A stretch of 64,000 bases of DNA from Clytia hemisphaerica (taxonomy: Eukaryota; Cnidaria; Hydrozoa; Leptothecata; Clytiidae), in NCBI GenBank assembly GCA_902728285.1, contig CACVBU010000975.1:276637-340636 (forward strand), read 5' to 3'. The notes beneath the pieces were generated by a model, which saw only the letters and a program-made list of their open reading frames with translations, did not search any database and had not been told where the DNA came from. The translations under genes and the position numbers were made by a program. How positions within the stretch are numbered: the stretch's first letter is position 1; each line of letters begins with the position of its first letter. Of this stretch, positions 36,601 through 48,246 are shown one piece after another.

Positions 36601-38237
36601 AGGAGTTATACAAAACGGTTTGAATACAACAAGAGACATTTTGTAAAATGACAAACAAATGAAATGTCGAGTTTGAAATCAAACATCAACCATGTGATAT
36701 CTTTGACAGTAGCAAATCATTTTCAGTTAGTGTACCTTCAACTGTCCCTTGAAATTCTATTAGTAAGATATCAAGGAAAGATGTGAAGGAGTAATATCAT
36801 AAATTGAAACTAGGTTATGCATTGAATAGAAACTCACCCTTTGGAAACTTCTATTGGTACAAAATTCACCAGTTGGGCAGACCTTCGCATTGCTAAGATA
36901 GAAACCATGGAAAATTGATTTTGATTGCATATGAAATAATGGTAATAAATCAAAATGAACAAAATTATTTCAAATTTCTAAAAGATAATTACCAAAACAG
37001 AATAATTTTAAGTATTTAACTAGTCTTACCATTCAATCATCAATAGTCTGTTCAGACAGTCTTCGTCACATCCAACAAAATCAGGTTCATCTAAAAAAGA
37101 ATACAAATTACCCTAAGTTGATAATGTGCTGCTGATGTATTTTAAGCAGCATTGCAGGATTTTTAAGAGAAAGTATATAACAATGATAACCAGCACCTGC
37201 TTAGACCCTAGCTTAAAAGATACAATTTTCTGGGATGGATAAGGGGGATTTTAGGTTGGACATTGTCCAATGTCTTATGCAATGTCCTATGTGGCTTTTG
37301 GATTATCAATCTTACCTGGCTCAAATGGACATTCACAAGTCATGTAACGGTCTTCTCTTGATCTTGATTTTTTTCTAAAAAGTAAATTGCGTATAAGAAA
37401 TCAAAAACCAACTGCAAGAAATTCATGATTTATTATTTTAGTTTAATTGGAAAATAGAGTAAGAGTTTTAACTTCTTATAAATCGTCCATTTTATGAGAA
37501 AATATTTTTGCTTTGACATCAGGAAATAACAATGAAGCTTACTTGTCAATAAGATAGGCATTTCGCTCTATGTTTTCAAATGTAGGTGGTTTATCTGGAC
37601 AAAATGGGTCCACTTCAAAGCTCTTTTGATTCAGTCCAATCTTGAAGTCGTCAGACATGTTGTGTTCATCATCACTACCCACAAAGGCACTTTCATCAGC
37701 TTGTTTCTCTTTCTCTTTCTCTTTGTCAAATATATTGTCAAAAAGATTACTACTTTCCATGTCTTCTTGTTCTTTTTCACTTTCTTTACGTTGATTGTTT
37801 ATTGTTTTCTCTTTCTTACTAGTCGGGAATGCTGATTCGTCTTCCATCTGGATTTCGAGACAGCTTTCAGGGCTGGAAGGGCATTCATCCATATCATCAG
37901 GTCCATTTTCTTTTGTATCTGTTTTCAGATTCAAATCATTTGGCTCTATCTTGTTTTCAACTTTTTGTTTTTCCTCATCAACAGCTGGCTTTGCCTCTGA
38001 AGGAGCTTCATCAATAGACATGTTTGCTTCCACATTCTTTTCAGCACCTTTGGTAGAAGGGACACTTTCTTCACTAGGTTTGTCAGTAGATTCTGTGATG
38101 CCATCGACAGAAAGTTCTGTTGATTTTACCGCCAAACCATCTGGCATGTAGACATCACTGCCAGCATCAGATCCATCTTCTATTTCCACACCTTCTTCAG
38201 GGCCATTTTCATTTGAAGTCTGAGCAGCATCAGTCAT
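27640..38237 (-). CDS. SETD2: SETD2-type histone H3K36 methyltransferase
   Basis: Twenty minus-strand exons join in frame to 1269 aa, in order: 38237-37543, 37374-37316, 37090-37030, 36892-36838, 36481-36405, 36145-35944, 35824-35727, 35349-35252, 34925-34870, 34747-34684, 33659-33421, 32466-32232, 31704-31544, 31417-31382, 31221-31166, 31043-29883, 29721-29637, 29341-29216, 28205-28104, 27783-27640. Residues 1-231 are acidic and low-complexity. AWS cysteines follow (about 240-291), then SET (about 292-416: YCGEVVDNHEF, RFINHSCDPNC, GEELSFDYQFQRYG) and post-SET (CFCGSDNC). After a helical and Lys-rich linker come an RD-repeat region, a Pro-rich stretch, a WW domain (about 1105-1135: LPPNWKTATDADGRVYYYH, then TSWDPP) and a C-terminal SRI domain that binds elongating RNA polymerase II. 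SETD2 trimethylates H3K36 in transcribed genes. It is about half the human length, mainly from a shorter N-terminus. Exon 10 has a weak acceptor. Confidence 0.93.
28634..29084. mobile_element. 451-bp element with CATAGCGTCA ends in a SETD2 intron
   Basis: The inverted ends CATAGCGTCA and TGACGCTATG are flanked exactly by GTCAA on both sides (28629-28633 and 29085-29089). The interior has G/C runs but no gene. It lies between the exons at 29341-29216 and 28205-28104 of SETD2. The superfamily is undetermined. Confidence 0.65.
31941..32193. mobile_element. PIF/Harbinger-like MITE, TTA duplication
   Basis: The ends AGGCCGGTCTCCACTTGCGC and the complement GCGCAAGTGGAGACCGGCCT are flanked by TTA on both sides (31938-31940 and 32194-32196). 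It lies in a SETD2 intron and belongs to the family at 22741-22975. Confidence 0.8.
32640..33330. repeat. Diverged tandem repeats (about 300 bp) in a SETD2 intron
   Basis: The block TTCAACTGTCCCTCGAAATT...ATTGGGTTCAGAAATCAAGG...AAAGATGTGAAGGCAAAT occurs near 32680, 32940 and 33260. Shared upstream text (CATAAAATCACATGGG or CATAAAATATCAATGA, then ATTCCAGTGT) shows that the repeat unit is longer than the core. A further truncated copy is near 36735-36795 in another SETD2 intron. Confidence 0.65.
33755..34590. repeat. About 158-bp tandem array ending in a GACAGACACACA tail
   Basis: Units beginning CCCCCAGATATTCACCCAAG recur near 33803, 33960, 34118, 34272 and 34428. Each runs through GAACAAGTGTGC and ACTCGTCCCCAGGCCCCAAA. 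The array ends in a GACAGACACACAC microsatellite and AGCTCAACTGAAGTTGAGAA. A matching GCTCAACTTCAGT sits in inverted orientation at its left edge (about 33758), suggesting one transposable element. It lies in a SETD2 intron. Confidence 0.7.
34955..35150. repeat. Two-copy tandem duplication in a SETD2 intron
   Basis: The segment CATTCAACAGTCTTTATAGT through GAGTAACCAAAGCTA (about 34960-35035) is followed by a diverged second copy (about 35058-35135) reading CATTCAACTGTCTTTATAAT through GTGTAACCAAAGCTA. Confidence 0.65.
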
Positions 38238-38325
38238 TCTTTTGAATACATGAAACAATCAAACCCCCTCTAGAACGAGGCCATGAATTATGAAATTATA
38301 TGTTTGCTAAAAAATAAAGAACAAG

Positions 38326-38510
38326 TTAATCTATTAAAATATCATTCAATGAACTGGAACTGCTATTTGCTTGTGTATCCATAAGATACTGAAAATAAAG
38401 GTAGAACCATTTAAGATAATCAGGATTTTTCCTTTTAGAAACTTTAAATTCTATTACCCAGGCCTCATCCCTCTTTGACATGAGCAAGGGAACCATATTG
38501 GCCACCTCTC
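38326..38510 (-). CDS. 3'-terminal exon of an unidentified minus-strand gene
   Basis: A TTTTCAG acceptor opens a frame of 60 codons containing VPLLMSKRDEAWVIEFKVSK and ending NDILID-stop. The composition and splice signal look coding, but I do not recognise the family. The stop codon is only 89 bases upstream of the SETD2 start codon, on the same strand, so the two genes are nearly abutting. The missing 5' exons should lie between 38.5 and 43 kb. The candidate exon at 42683-42781 could be one, but its phase does not join directly. A weaker candidate lies near 39322-39402. Confidence 0.45.
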
Positions 38511-38791
38511 CTGAAAAGTTCATATCAAAACAAAAAAGGAACAAATTCATATAAGTCATGAAAATTGGAAAAAGCCGGTTTTTGATAGTTATGCCATTCT
38601 AGTAAAGATCCCATTCATCGTAAAGAAATTTTTTATTTGAAAGTGATGCAGAGTGATGGCCTCATGGAAAAAATAGATACAGTCAAATCTTTCAGGAGGG
38701 TTGTTTTTCAAAAACAATTTGTCAAAATCGAGTTCATATTTCTGATTTTTACCCTACACAAATGAGCACGCAGCCATATTCTTCAAGTACA

Positions 38792-39028
38792 AGACCTGTT
38801 GTATATTTTTGGAAAGCTCTCAAAAAATTAAGATTAGTGATATATTGCGAGTATAGGTGATTTCAGTACCTAACTCGAGATATTGAGCTTCCGAAAGCGC
38901 AAAAACTGGACAAAACAGCTGTTTTTAAGGATTAATATCTCGAGTTAAAGAAATCACCTATACTCGCAATATATCACTATGTCTAATCTTAATTTTTTGA
39001 GAGCTTTCCAAAAATATACAACAGGTCT
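38792..39028. repeat. Long palindrome (about 237 bp)
   Basis: AGACCTGTTGTATATTTTTG at 38792 is mirrored by the near-complement AAAATATACAACAGGTCT ending at 39028. The arms continue inward through AGTGATATATTGCGAGTATA and ACTCGAGATATT. It is a fold-back element with few mismatches and no coding frame. Confidence 0.75.
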
Positions 39029-39748
39029 CTGTTTTCTCAAGCTAAAATTTTCATTAATTTTTCACCCTATGATTTTTGCCTGAGACCTTTGTATTTGTCC
39101 GAAAATCACACCAAAGTGTCCGAAAAAAAATTGGCACCCAAGTTATTTTGATTCCCCTACCCCTTAGCTTTCCAAAAATGTATAACAAGTGCTTTGACTA
39201 AAAAAATCGAGCGACCTCAAAAAAAAACTAAAATTGTTTCTCTCATTTGGCTGCTTTTTTAATTGAAAGAATTGCAGTTAATTGAACTTCTTTTTTGATA
39301 GATGACCTTGTTCGATGAGAATAATACCAAGAATTTCATTAGAGGTTTGTTTTAAACTAGCATGAAGTTGGGTAACTTGCACAGCCATCAAATGACTGAC
39401 CAATTAAGGCAGCAAAATTTCAAAATAAATGAACTACGCAGCTTTGCTCGCAGCTCTACTCTAACATTTTTGTTTTGATTTAACTTTGTATTTTAATGAC
39501 CAGCCAGGTCATTCATTCAAGGGCAATGCATGTTAGCCTCCACTGATGCAAGTTACCTGATCTCACGGTATTTTACAGATCTGGTGTCAAGACAACAAAA
39601 CCGAGGTTAAATGAATCTAGGGTACTTAAGTGGGGCATACTGTAAATAAGTTTTTTTAACTTTACAAAAGAACGCCACATATAAGATCTTTCAAATTCAG
39701 TATAAGAATAGAGAGAATTGATGAGAAATACACCTACACCTTAGGGTC

Positions 39749-40318
39749 CAGAGGGGGGTCGGTAGTAAAATCTCAGACATATATGAGTAGTAAAAGGATT
39801 TTTACGAATTTTTACATACCACCACCCAGACTCTTGGAAGAGGTATTTTACTACCCTGGTAGTAAAAGACAATTTGTCATAAAGACCACCTATTTTTTGG
39901 TTTCTTTTCAGACTGATTTTACAAAAAAAGCTAAAAAATGATTATTTCTGTGACACATTTTTCACTTTGTGCAAAAATTAATGTTTTGCCCTTAGAATTA
40001 AAGTCTTTTTTATATTGACAAAAAATCTCGAGAATTTTTTGTTTGCAGCAAACAACTTTCCAACAGAAAATTTTTTTAGAAAAGTCATCCAAAAAATTAT
40101 AAGAATTACAAAAATAGCTAAAATCTGCTAAAATGTGCTAATTTTACAAGTTTTAACTACCCAGGTAGTAAAATTTTTTCAACATTTAACACATAGATAC
40201 CACCCATTTTAGTATTTAACTAACCTGGGTAGTAAAATTTTTTTTCGATTTTTCGCCACACCACCACTGTAGTAAGTAAACGTCATTATGTCTGAGATTT
40301 TACTACCGACCCCCCCTG
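39749..40318. mobile_element. Non-autonomous DNA transposon, CAGAGGGG...CCCCCTG ends
   Basis: The 570-bp element has inverted ends carrying GGGTCGGTAGTAAAATCTCA and the complement. GGTAGTAAAA motifs repeat within. TAGGGTC flanks it exactly (39742-39748 and 40319-40325). The CAG ends and 7-bp duplication match the style of the element at 11721-13189, so the two may share a superfamily. Confidence 0.75.
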
Positions 40319-40638
40319 TAGGGTCACAAATTGAAACAAATAAAAGAGGTGTCATATGAAAGGTGAGATTTTACAGCTGCCCAACGGGCAAGGCACTAAA
40401 AATGCCTGGGAAATATGGTAATCTTATTGATGGAAATTAAATAAACAGTCCTCAAAGGAGCGCCACAAAGCAATCAGTAGAAGATACCACTTTTGTTTTT
40501 GTGCAGATTTTGATATAAACTTCTCATAATAGGGATTACTATTATACTTGTCAATGTGGTGCTGTGTCAACTTTTGTCAACATGTATTATTGTTGCAAAG
40601 GGAAAGATAAAAGGGGTAAGATTAGCCTAGTTTCTACG

Positions 40639-42217
40639 GTCAACTGCTCCAACTTGGGACGATTGGTTGAAATATGGGACTATTGATATTTGGCCTGTAT
40701 TTTCACTTACTGTTAATAAATCTCTTTGACAACAAATTTGTCTTGATAACTTCACCAAGTTTATCAATCTTTCACTCATAACATGTCACGACAACTTTCA
40801 CTGATCGTCACTGATAGCACGCCCTTTTTAACTTTTCTGTTTTCATTCAAAATGACCGGATGCCAATTGGAGAATTAGAGAACGCCCACACCGCCTAACC
40901 GATAGGATTAACAAATTGCAGTGGTGAAATTCCCTTAGAAAGTATACAAAACATATGCAAAAAGAAAGTATTAATATAAAACTTACATATGCATAATTGG
41001 CATTATATTGAAGACTCCTGGGAATAGAACCGCCAAAATGATCAAATCAAAACATTGTGACGTCTTAATTACTGCTTTCAGATTGCGTGTTTTGAAAGTT
41101 TGGTGTGTGTACTCCGTCTTCGTAGATTTTTTAATGGCATGAAAACAGAATATTTGTCTTTAAGAACAAATTTCTAAAAGGCTGTTTTTGTGCTGTATAT
41201 ATATAAATATTTCTTTTTGGATTAAGAAATTCCATCTTTTGTTGTTCTAATGATTATAATATTTATTTATAAGATGCTTTGTTGTCTTTTTAATCTTTGT
41301 GTAAACTTGCATGTGTTTTGCTGCTGCTGCTGTATACTTTCCAACTAAATGCAACCACGGCTTTTTCGTTCCTGTATTTTTGGGAAAGATCTAGTTTCTA
41401 TCACCAGTTCCGCCCTTCTCCTCTTTTTTTCTATTTCCCAGGCTGCATCGTTTGAGGCGTGTGATAGCACGCGCACACCTCCACACACACCTAAAATCTT
41501 TGAGGAGAGTGATTAATCACACGCCATAAATTTGGATTTTACTACTTAAAGTTATGCATAGCACTCCTTATCACATGCCTAAGTACTTTTTAGGAGTGCG
41601 ATTGACAACACGCCTGGAATTTTCAAATGACAAAGCCTGATTTCCTATCTCTAACTCTGTTTTTTCTGATTTGTGGACTTAGTTTTTCTGAATTTGACTA
41701 TTTGAAGCTATTTTGCTAATTCTGAAACTATACTCCCACACCTCCTTTCGAACCACCAAATGCAAGCAGCCTTGGTTTCCAAACCCAACGCCGACGCCTT
41801 ACCATTTGCTCTATCGTCGCACAGCAAAATCACCCAATTCATAACATATTATACCGAACTGGCAAAAGACGGGGGTAATGTTATTATTATGGGTAAAAGT
41901 ACCCCTTTTTTAAACCTGACTGAAATTCGAGCCATTACTAGCAACCCTGCGGGGCCCAAGGCGCCGAGTATGTACCCGGCGCGGCACAGTGACAAGCCGT
42001 TACTAGCAACCCTGACCCTAACTGACAATAATCGAATCCTGACTGCCGGAAAATTACCACGGACTAGAAAGAACGAAAAAATTGAACGGGCGGAATTGCT
42101 GATTGAAACTAGTTTTCACTGTATTTTTGTATACAATTCAAGATGGCGGACGGAAAGACGAAAAGGTCTATTGTAGTACTATGTTTTGTCTGATAGTCCC
42201 AAGTTAGAGCAGTTGAC
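40639..42217. mobile_element. 1.58-kb element with GTCAACTGCTC ends
   Basis: The left end GTCAACTGCTCCAACTTGGG is mirrored by the near-complement CCCAAGTTAGAGCAGTTGAC at the right. Internally, GATAGCACGCG and related motifs recur. A 138-aa open frame (41760-42176, plus) near the right end matches nothing I know and may not be a gene. No clear target duplication was seen. Confidence 0.6.
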
Positions 42218-44034
42218 GATAATCCTTATATAGAAGTTTAAGTCTAGACTGTCTGTACTTGCCAATTTCGTAGCCTTTGCATAAATCGACAATTTTCCAA
42301 TTGTGTCTGAGGCACTGCACTGAGCAGATAGAAGAAGAAAGAAGGACTGAAAGAGAGATATCCTAATTCACAATCCTTAAATAACTGACTTGAAAAATCT
42401 GAAATCTTGCCTCATACAAATTGAAAATTGGCAAAGGCATCTTTGAATGGATTGTATATGACATGCTGTTTATCTCTAGGTGAAAGCTGAATCAGAATGG
42501 AATGGGAACACGATCACGAACACAAAAACAAAAGAATATTAACAACAAAAAATGGATGGAATGGGAAAGGCTCAATTTAAAAAAGTCATGTTTTTGCTTT
42601 TCACAAACAGAGAGAAGATAAAGATCATATTCTCAAAACGTTCTTGAACACAATTTTTGAAACAAATATTAAAAAATATTACCGCCGTTTTTCCACCGCT
42701 TGGAGCGTCCATCTTGCATTTTTTGTTTCGTTTTAGCGCTTGATGCTTTTCAAAGCTAACCATACTCAAAATGGTAGCCATTGCAATGCAAATGTCTAGG
42801 GCATTTTGGGAAACATCGATACCGGCAAATTCGCAGAGATCGGATGATGGGGAGGGGAGGTGCGGAAAAAAAGCGCGGGAAGGGGGATGGTGTCGGGCGG
42901 GATATGATGATGTGGTAGGTTCTTAGGTGCTTCTCAAAAACAATTTGCGTGATGATAGTATGACATCGAGTGAGTATTTCTTACCGTGAAGCTGCGATTC
43001 ATCGAAGGGTCTAAACGTCGGATTCGGGCTATTATATTTTCTTTTGCTTTTCAAAACACTCCTAAACACCCCCTTAAGAAGTTAATTAAAAGTGTAAGCT
43101 CGGGGTACCCATAAAGACCTCATAAAAGTTCTCGAATGAGGTTTGGAAAATTTACAGAAAAATCCAATACAACACTCTCGACACACACACTGTGCATTAA
43201 AATAATCTCTTTTTTCAGTCGTACGAAACCGTCTACGTTAAGAGTTGAGCAAAATCGACGAGACCCATATTAGTGTAGCAAAAAGTGATACTAAAGATAT
43301 TGCTTCTAATAGTATACTATGAGTCTAATAATTTGAACACTTTTTCCATCAAACTTAATTCACTATATAAATTGCAGTTAAAATAATAATTGTTAAATTA
43401 AAATCGTGAATAACCATCTCAAAATTTTTGTATTTTTAACTATCTACAATATCTAAAGTAAAAGTAAAAAAGCTTTTAACTAAATAAATATTACCAATAA
43501 ATACAATCCAACCGAAAAAAACAACAAGCAGCGATTGAAGATCTCTCAAAGGGTTAGAAAAACGCAAAATTTCGTACCTAGAGCCACTTGAATCATTTTT
43601 TATTTTGCTCATGGACGCGATACAACAATTCGTGGGTGCTATCAGAATCATAAAAAAACGAACAAAGGGACTGGGTTCCAGTTTGAAAAAGGCCAAAAAA
43701 AGGAATCGAGCCTTTTTGGAAGGGAGCGATTTAAAAACACTAATACTCGTGCTCCAAAGAATTACAATTATCAAAAAATTTGAAAACCTTGTTTAAAGTG
43801 TTCGAAATCTTACAGCAGCTCTTTTAAGGATTGATTTTCGAACCAGGTTTCGATCCAAGTCCAACATAGTATCAGCTGATTGGTCACTTACAACCAATGT
43901 AGTATTTAAATTAGTCAAACGTCATCTGCAAACAATCAACTGATGAGTCCGTGATGTAATGTTGGATGACTTTGAGGTAAGATGCATTATCATGTACTGT
44001 ACATCACTTTTTTCAAGTCAAAGACACATGATAA
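42218..44034. other. Non-genic stretch
   Basis: Apart from a candidate first exon (42683-42781), I see no supportable feature between the element at 40639-42217 and the kinase gene. Confidence 0.4.
42683..42781 (-). CDS. Candidate first coding exon, gene unidentified
   Basis: ATG at 42781 opens 33 codons (MATILSMVSFEKHQALKRNK...), ending at a plausible GTAATA donor after codon GCG. It is on the same strand as the orphan 3' exon at 38326-38510 and 4 kb upstream of it. The phases (0 here, 1 needed there) require at least one middle exon, which I could not place. Confidence 0.25.
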
Positions 44035-45787
44035 TTAATCATCACTATCGTTTACCGGGGTTCTATTCACCAAATTCCTTTCAGTAGGATTTAACCAATA
44101 ACTCGCTTTCACATGCTGTATATTCCAACGATTATCAATTTCAAGTTGTAACATTCCCGCTACAAGGTCTTTGGCATCTTTCGATAACATTCTACCAGTC
44201 GGCATCGGAACGTTTCGATATTTATTCCTGCATGATGCTATTTCATCTATTAAATGTTTCTTACGGCTTGATGTGAAAGGCATGTCACCAAAGAACATGT
44301 AATATAATGTCAACCCGACTTGCCACATATCTGACTTGAAGGGATCGTAGTATCCGCAATCCCGTTGTTCCGGGGCCAGGAATCCGGGCGTTCCACAACG
44401 CTCCGATGAGACAGGATTGTCTTTGGTTACGAAGGTAAAATCTTAAATGAAAACAAAATCATCTGAAGCTAAATTCATCATGTCTCGCAATTGTTTCAAT
44501 GTATATTTAGGTCTGTGATTCCCAACCCTTCAGGAAGGGCCCATCAAAATAGCTATTCAAAGGGGCTTAAATATATCTAATCTATACCTAATGTGAATGG
44601 ACGATATCCTCATAATGATGTGAGAGATGTAATAGTAGAAAGAAACTTTACTATGGTATGGGACTTATTCTTGTGACAGATTTTGAGTACAACACCCCTG
44701 TGTCTTTCCAAAACAACCCTTGTCACGACATGGCGTCAGAATTGGATGAAAGAGCACTATGCGAGTTAACTCACTAAAATTAATCAATTAATGAAATAGA
44801 TCCTGTTAATGACTTGAACCTTAGTACCCATTTTCCTCTGTTATTGGTCGAGAGAAGTGTATCACATTATTTTCCGTGAACAAGAAATTTTAGAATTAGC
44901 ACTTCATCTGGTAAAAAAGTGAGAACATGAGAAAGGTTGGACGCAAAAATTAAAAAAGTTCCCATCCGGGAAAAGTTTTTTCCTCCAACATCACATAAAA
45001 ATGAATGTAGACTATAACAGTCCTAAAAGACATCGATCGAGACCAAGAAGGCAATAAGAAAACAATTACCTGCTAATTTAACTTCATTTCTTTTGGTCAG
45101 AAGTAAATTTTCAGGTTTTATATCACGGTGAGCGATTCCCAATTTATGCAGAAAATGAACAGCTTCAAAAAGTCCTCGAAATATAGATCTAGATTTATGT
45201 TCAGTCAAGGCTCCAAATTTCATTAGAGTTGATAGATCACCATTATCTACTACGTCCATAACAACATACGTGAATCCAGTCCCAGTAAAATTTTCTATCA
45301 TTCTCAATATATTTTGGTTCTGAAACTTTGATATCTCACCCCAAATTTCAAGTTCCCGCGGTAAATATTTCTGCAAATATAAGTTATTATTTTCCTTGTC
45401 CATTAAAATAATCTTGATAGCTACATCGGTTTCGTGTTTCTCTGACCAGCATTTTTTAACAATACTAAAACCACCATGGCCAAGATAGTCTAATTGATTA
45501 TTTCGTGGCTGTAAATGTTGTTGAATAATAGGCAAGTGAGTTTCATTCGATCCAAATTTGGCATCCAAAAGCATCATTTCCTCCCTACGATCTGTGTAAA
45601 CAAACTCATTTTCACAATCATCATCACTATCTGAGTCAAATCCAGAGATCCCACTAAGCATAGGTCCATCATTTTTTCGATTACGAATTCCACTTTTCAA
45701 TGCAGTTATTCCATTAAAAAGTTTTTTGAAAATATTCATGGTGGAGCCACCTCCACTGCAATTTTCACCTCTGGTTGCAGCTACCAT
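44035..45787 (-). CDS. TSSK-like serine/threonine protein kinase
   Basis: Two exons (45787-45070 and 44441-44035) splice in frame to 374 aa. Residues 1-95 are a Ser/Asp-rich leader. The kinase domain follows: glycine loop LGHGGFSIV (102-110), ATP-anchoring Lys125 in DVAIKI, the Glu145 region, catalytic HRDIKPEN (220-227), and GTPGFLAPE at the activation-segment end (264). The metal-binding DFG motif reads DFT (240-242) across the intron junction. The Asp is kept, so activity is plausible, but a Gly-to-Thr change is uncommon. The architecture (small, Ser/Thr type, ending just after the domain) is closest to testis-specific serine kinases or other CAMK-like kinases. Assignment to TSSK is tentative. 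Confidence 0.82.
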
Positions 45788-47664
45788 TTTTCCTCTTTCG
45801 AATTTCTAAACAAAAATAAAGATTTTATGAAGACATTGCAATGCACTTTTCGTAAACATTCGAAAATTCGCGCGTCCTCATATCCACTCTCCCCCCTCCC
45901 ACGGGGGACCCTCATCTACTCTCCCGCGTGCACCACTCTCAATCTAGCTCGCGACCGCCTTCAAGCCAAATACCACACACTTGCTCGGATGGCTGTCAAT
46001 AACCATCATGGTTTAACCCACTGAACCCACTTTCACTTGGGATGAATTTTAATTTTCGTAGAATCCCAGTGGAAACAAAGAAGCAAATTTGCCCACCAAT
46101 GGTTCAAATGGTAGTAATTTTCAATCTTAAGCTTAGGAAAAGATAGAACAGCTATTTTGAACCGTTTTTTGTTCAGTTACACAGGAATTGAGTACCTCTG
46201 AATACAAAAATATAACCTTAAAGAAATAAGAATCTTCTTATCCAATGTGACCACCATGTCAAACTTAAAGAAAAAAACCTTCAATCAATACAAACTGAAC
46301 TAAAAATCTTTCTGATTACAATAAACCGTTTAGTTTTTCCCTCATTATCAGTATGAGCTCGTAAAACCATTAATTACATCCATCGTTGTTAATTAACTCC
46401 GTCATCCTTGGCAATTAAGCAACGTAAAACAAGCTTTTGTCAGCATATAATAGTAGGGTTGCCTCATGGTTGTCACGTTCAACTTAGTTTCTGTTGTTAT
46501 GAAAGTATGTTTGTGAAACTTTTGGAATGCAATACTAATTGATTACAGGTGGAGGCCTTGCTTTCCAAGTATGGCATGTTTCATTTCACCAAGTGGGCTA
46601 AATGGTAGTAGACGTCACGTGTATGCATTAGCGTGCATCGTTATGATTTGTTTTACGACGAAATGAGCACAGTATCGACAGGTTATGAAAACACACAGGA
46701 GGGTCTGTATTATAAACGCTGCCTTGCCAAATCAATGAAAAAGATAAATCAGAAATTGTCCAGAGAGCAGCGAAAAAATACAGATGTATATGCATGAATA
46801 CTTGTTCCATAGTTTAATTTAAAAAATACACTAGGCTGAATAATTTCCACCAGTGTCACTGAGACATGGATGTAGTAAGAACGTTTCTATCCGTCCTAAA
46901 CACATTCAATCAATCACTCGCTCGTGTACTACAGTACAATATGCCAGAGTGTGTCTCACGTATAACGTAGCGTACGGCAATGAATTTTCCCGTTAGATAT
47001 CGGGTATGTTTACCGACAAATACAACAGAGGAGAAGTTTGAAAACCTTCGATCGTTCAGAAAGATTCCATTGACCTTCCAACTTAACGAAATACTACTGA
47101 TACGAAAACAGCCGGGTAACAGCATGAAACAGAATCGTTACTATGTCTCACTGTCACCAAATAATATCTACGAAAGCTGTGATCGTGTTTCATAAATTCA
47201 ACATTTACACACACAAAACATACACAGATCTCGCAATTCAAACATTTCCGAGATGATCTCAGTGTTCTGCTACTAAATAAAGATAAGAAGACATTGTTGA
47301 AAAAAAATACATATTTCATCGTGCGGTCCAGTAGATTATCAGAAAGATTAGAATGACGCAAAAAAAATCTTTGGAAATAACATGTTCCGTTGATCAACAT
47401 AACACGACATACCATACAAAACTGATGACGAAAAATAAACATAACTAATGACAACGTCATGGTATTTCAGAGGTTGAATACATTCTTTTGGGTGACATAC
47501 CTTTCCACCATGCAAACATGATAACGATTTAGAATTGCGTTCGTTGAAAATAGGTCAAAGTCTAAGCAATAGATTATATTTTTCTTGTCTAATCACCATG
47601 CGAATCTCCTAGTCAATTTTGCAATGACATCGATACAACTGAGTTCCCTTTTTAACTAGAACCT
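45788..47664. other. Non-genic stretch
   Basis: There is no supportable gene between the kinase start and the MITE at 47673. Overlapping open frames on both strands near 46.9-47.5 kb show no recognisable domain or splice logic. Confidence 0.4.
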
Positions 47665-47672
47665 CTATAACT

Positions 47673-47888
47673 GAGGGGGGGCGTACGGGGGTCGTAGACA
47701 CCGAAATACCGACGCATATTTCTTGGATTACCGTCAACACCGACAGCGAAATTTGGTAAAATCTTCTATTTTGTCACCGCATGGCATGTTTGACACCGAA
47801 ATAACGTCACTTTTTTCTCAAACACGGAAACACCGACAGAAAAAAGGGTTAATACCGTCACACCGTCAAACCTGTACGCCCCCCCTCC
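47673..47888. mobile_element. hAT-like MITE with 8-bp duplication
   Basis: The ends GAGGGGGGGCGTAC and GTACGCCCCCCCTC are inverted. CTATAACT occurs on both sides (47665-47672 and 47889-47896). Inside, ACACCGAAATA/ACCGTC-type motifs repeat. An 8-bp duplication fits hAT. The element is 216 bp and non-coding. Confidence 0.7.
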
Positions 47889-48137
47889 CTATAACTCGAA
47901 TGTCTTCTGAACTCGAACAAGTTTTATGGTCCCTTCAGCTAATAATGCCTTAAAATAAACATTACTCTGTAACTCTGTAACTGAAAGAATTTGTGTTGCT
48001 CGTGCGTGTTCGAGTTATGAAAACTCCACTGTAGTACCATTTAATTGTGAAATTTCCATTTAGAATCCTACCAGCCTCGTCCTCGTGTATTTTAGGCTTT
48101 ATTTACGTTACTGATTGACGCCAAAGAATAACAGACA

Positions 48138-48246
48138 ATGTCAGGGTATCATCTAGCGCTATCAGTAAGCAATAAAAAAACTGATGATACACAGAGAAAG
48201 AGGTTGGAATCCTTCAAAAAAGCAAAAGATTTCAAAGGAATCCCAC
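48138..48246 (+). CDS. Candidate first coding exon, gene unidentified
   Basis: ATG at 48138 opens 36 codons (MSGYHLALSVSNKKTDD..., rich in Lys and Arg) and reaches a strong CAC|GTAAGT donor at 48246. Composition and donor look genuine, but I found no following exon before the minus-strand filamin-like gene. It could be an isolated remnant or a gene continuing through unrecognised exons. Confidence 0.3.

Noticed and set aside
41760-42176. 138-aa plus-strand frame as a gene
   Set aside because: It lies inside an inverted-repeat element, contains a repeated segment, and matches no family I know; not called as CDS.
46910-47460. Overlapping open frames on both strands, some hydrophobic
   Set aside because: No recognisable domain, no splice context, and extensive overlap on both strands suggest chance frames.
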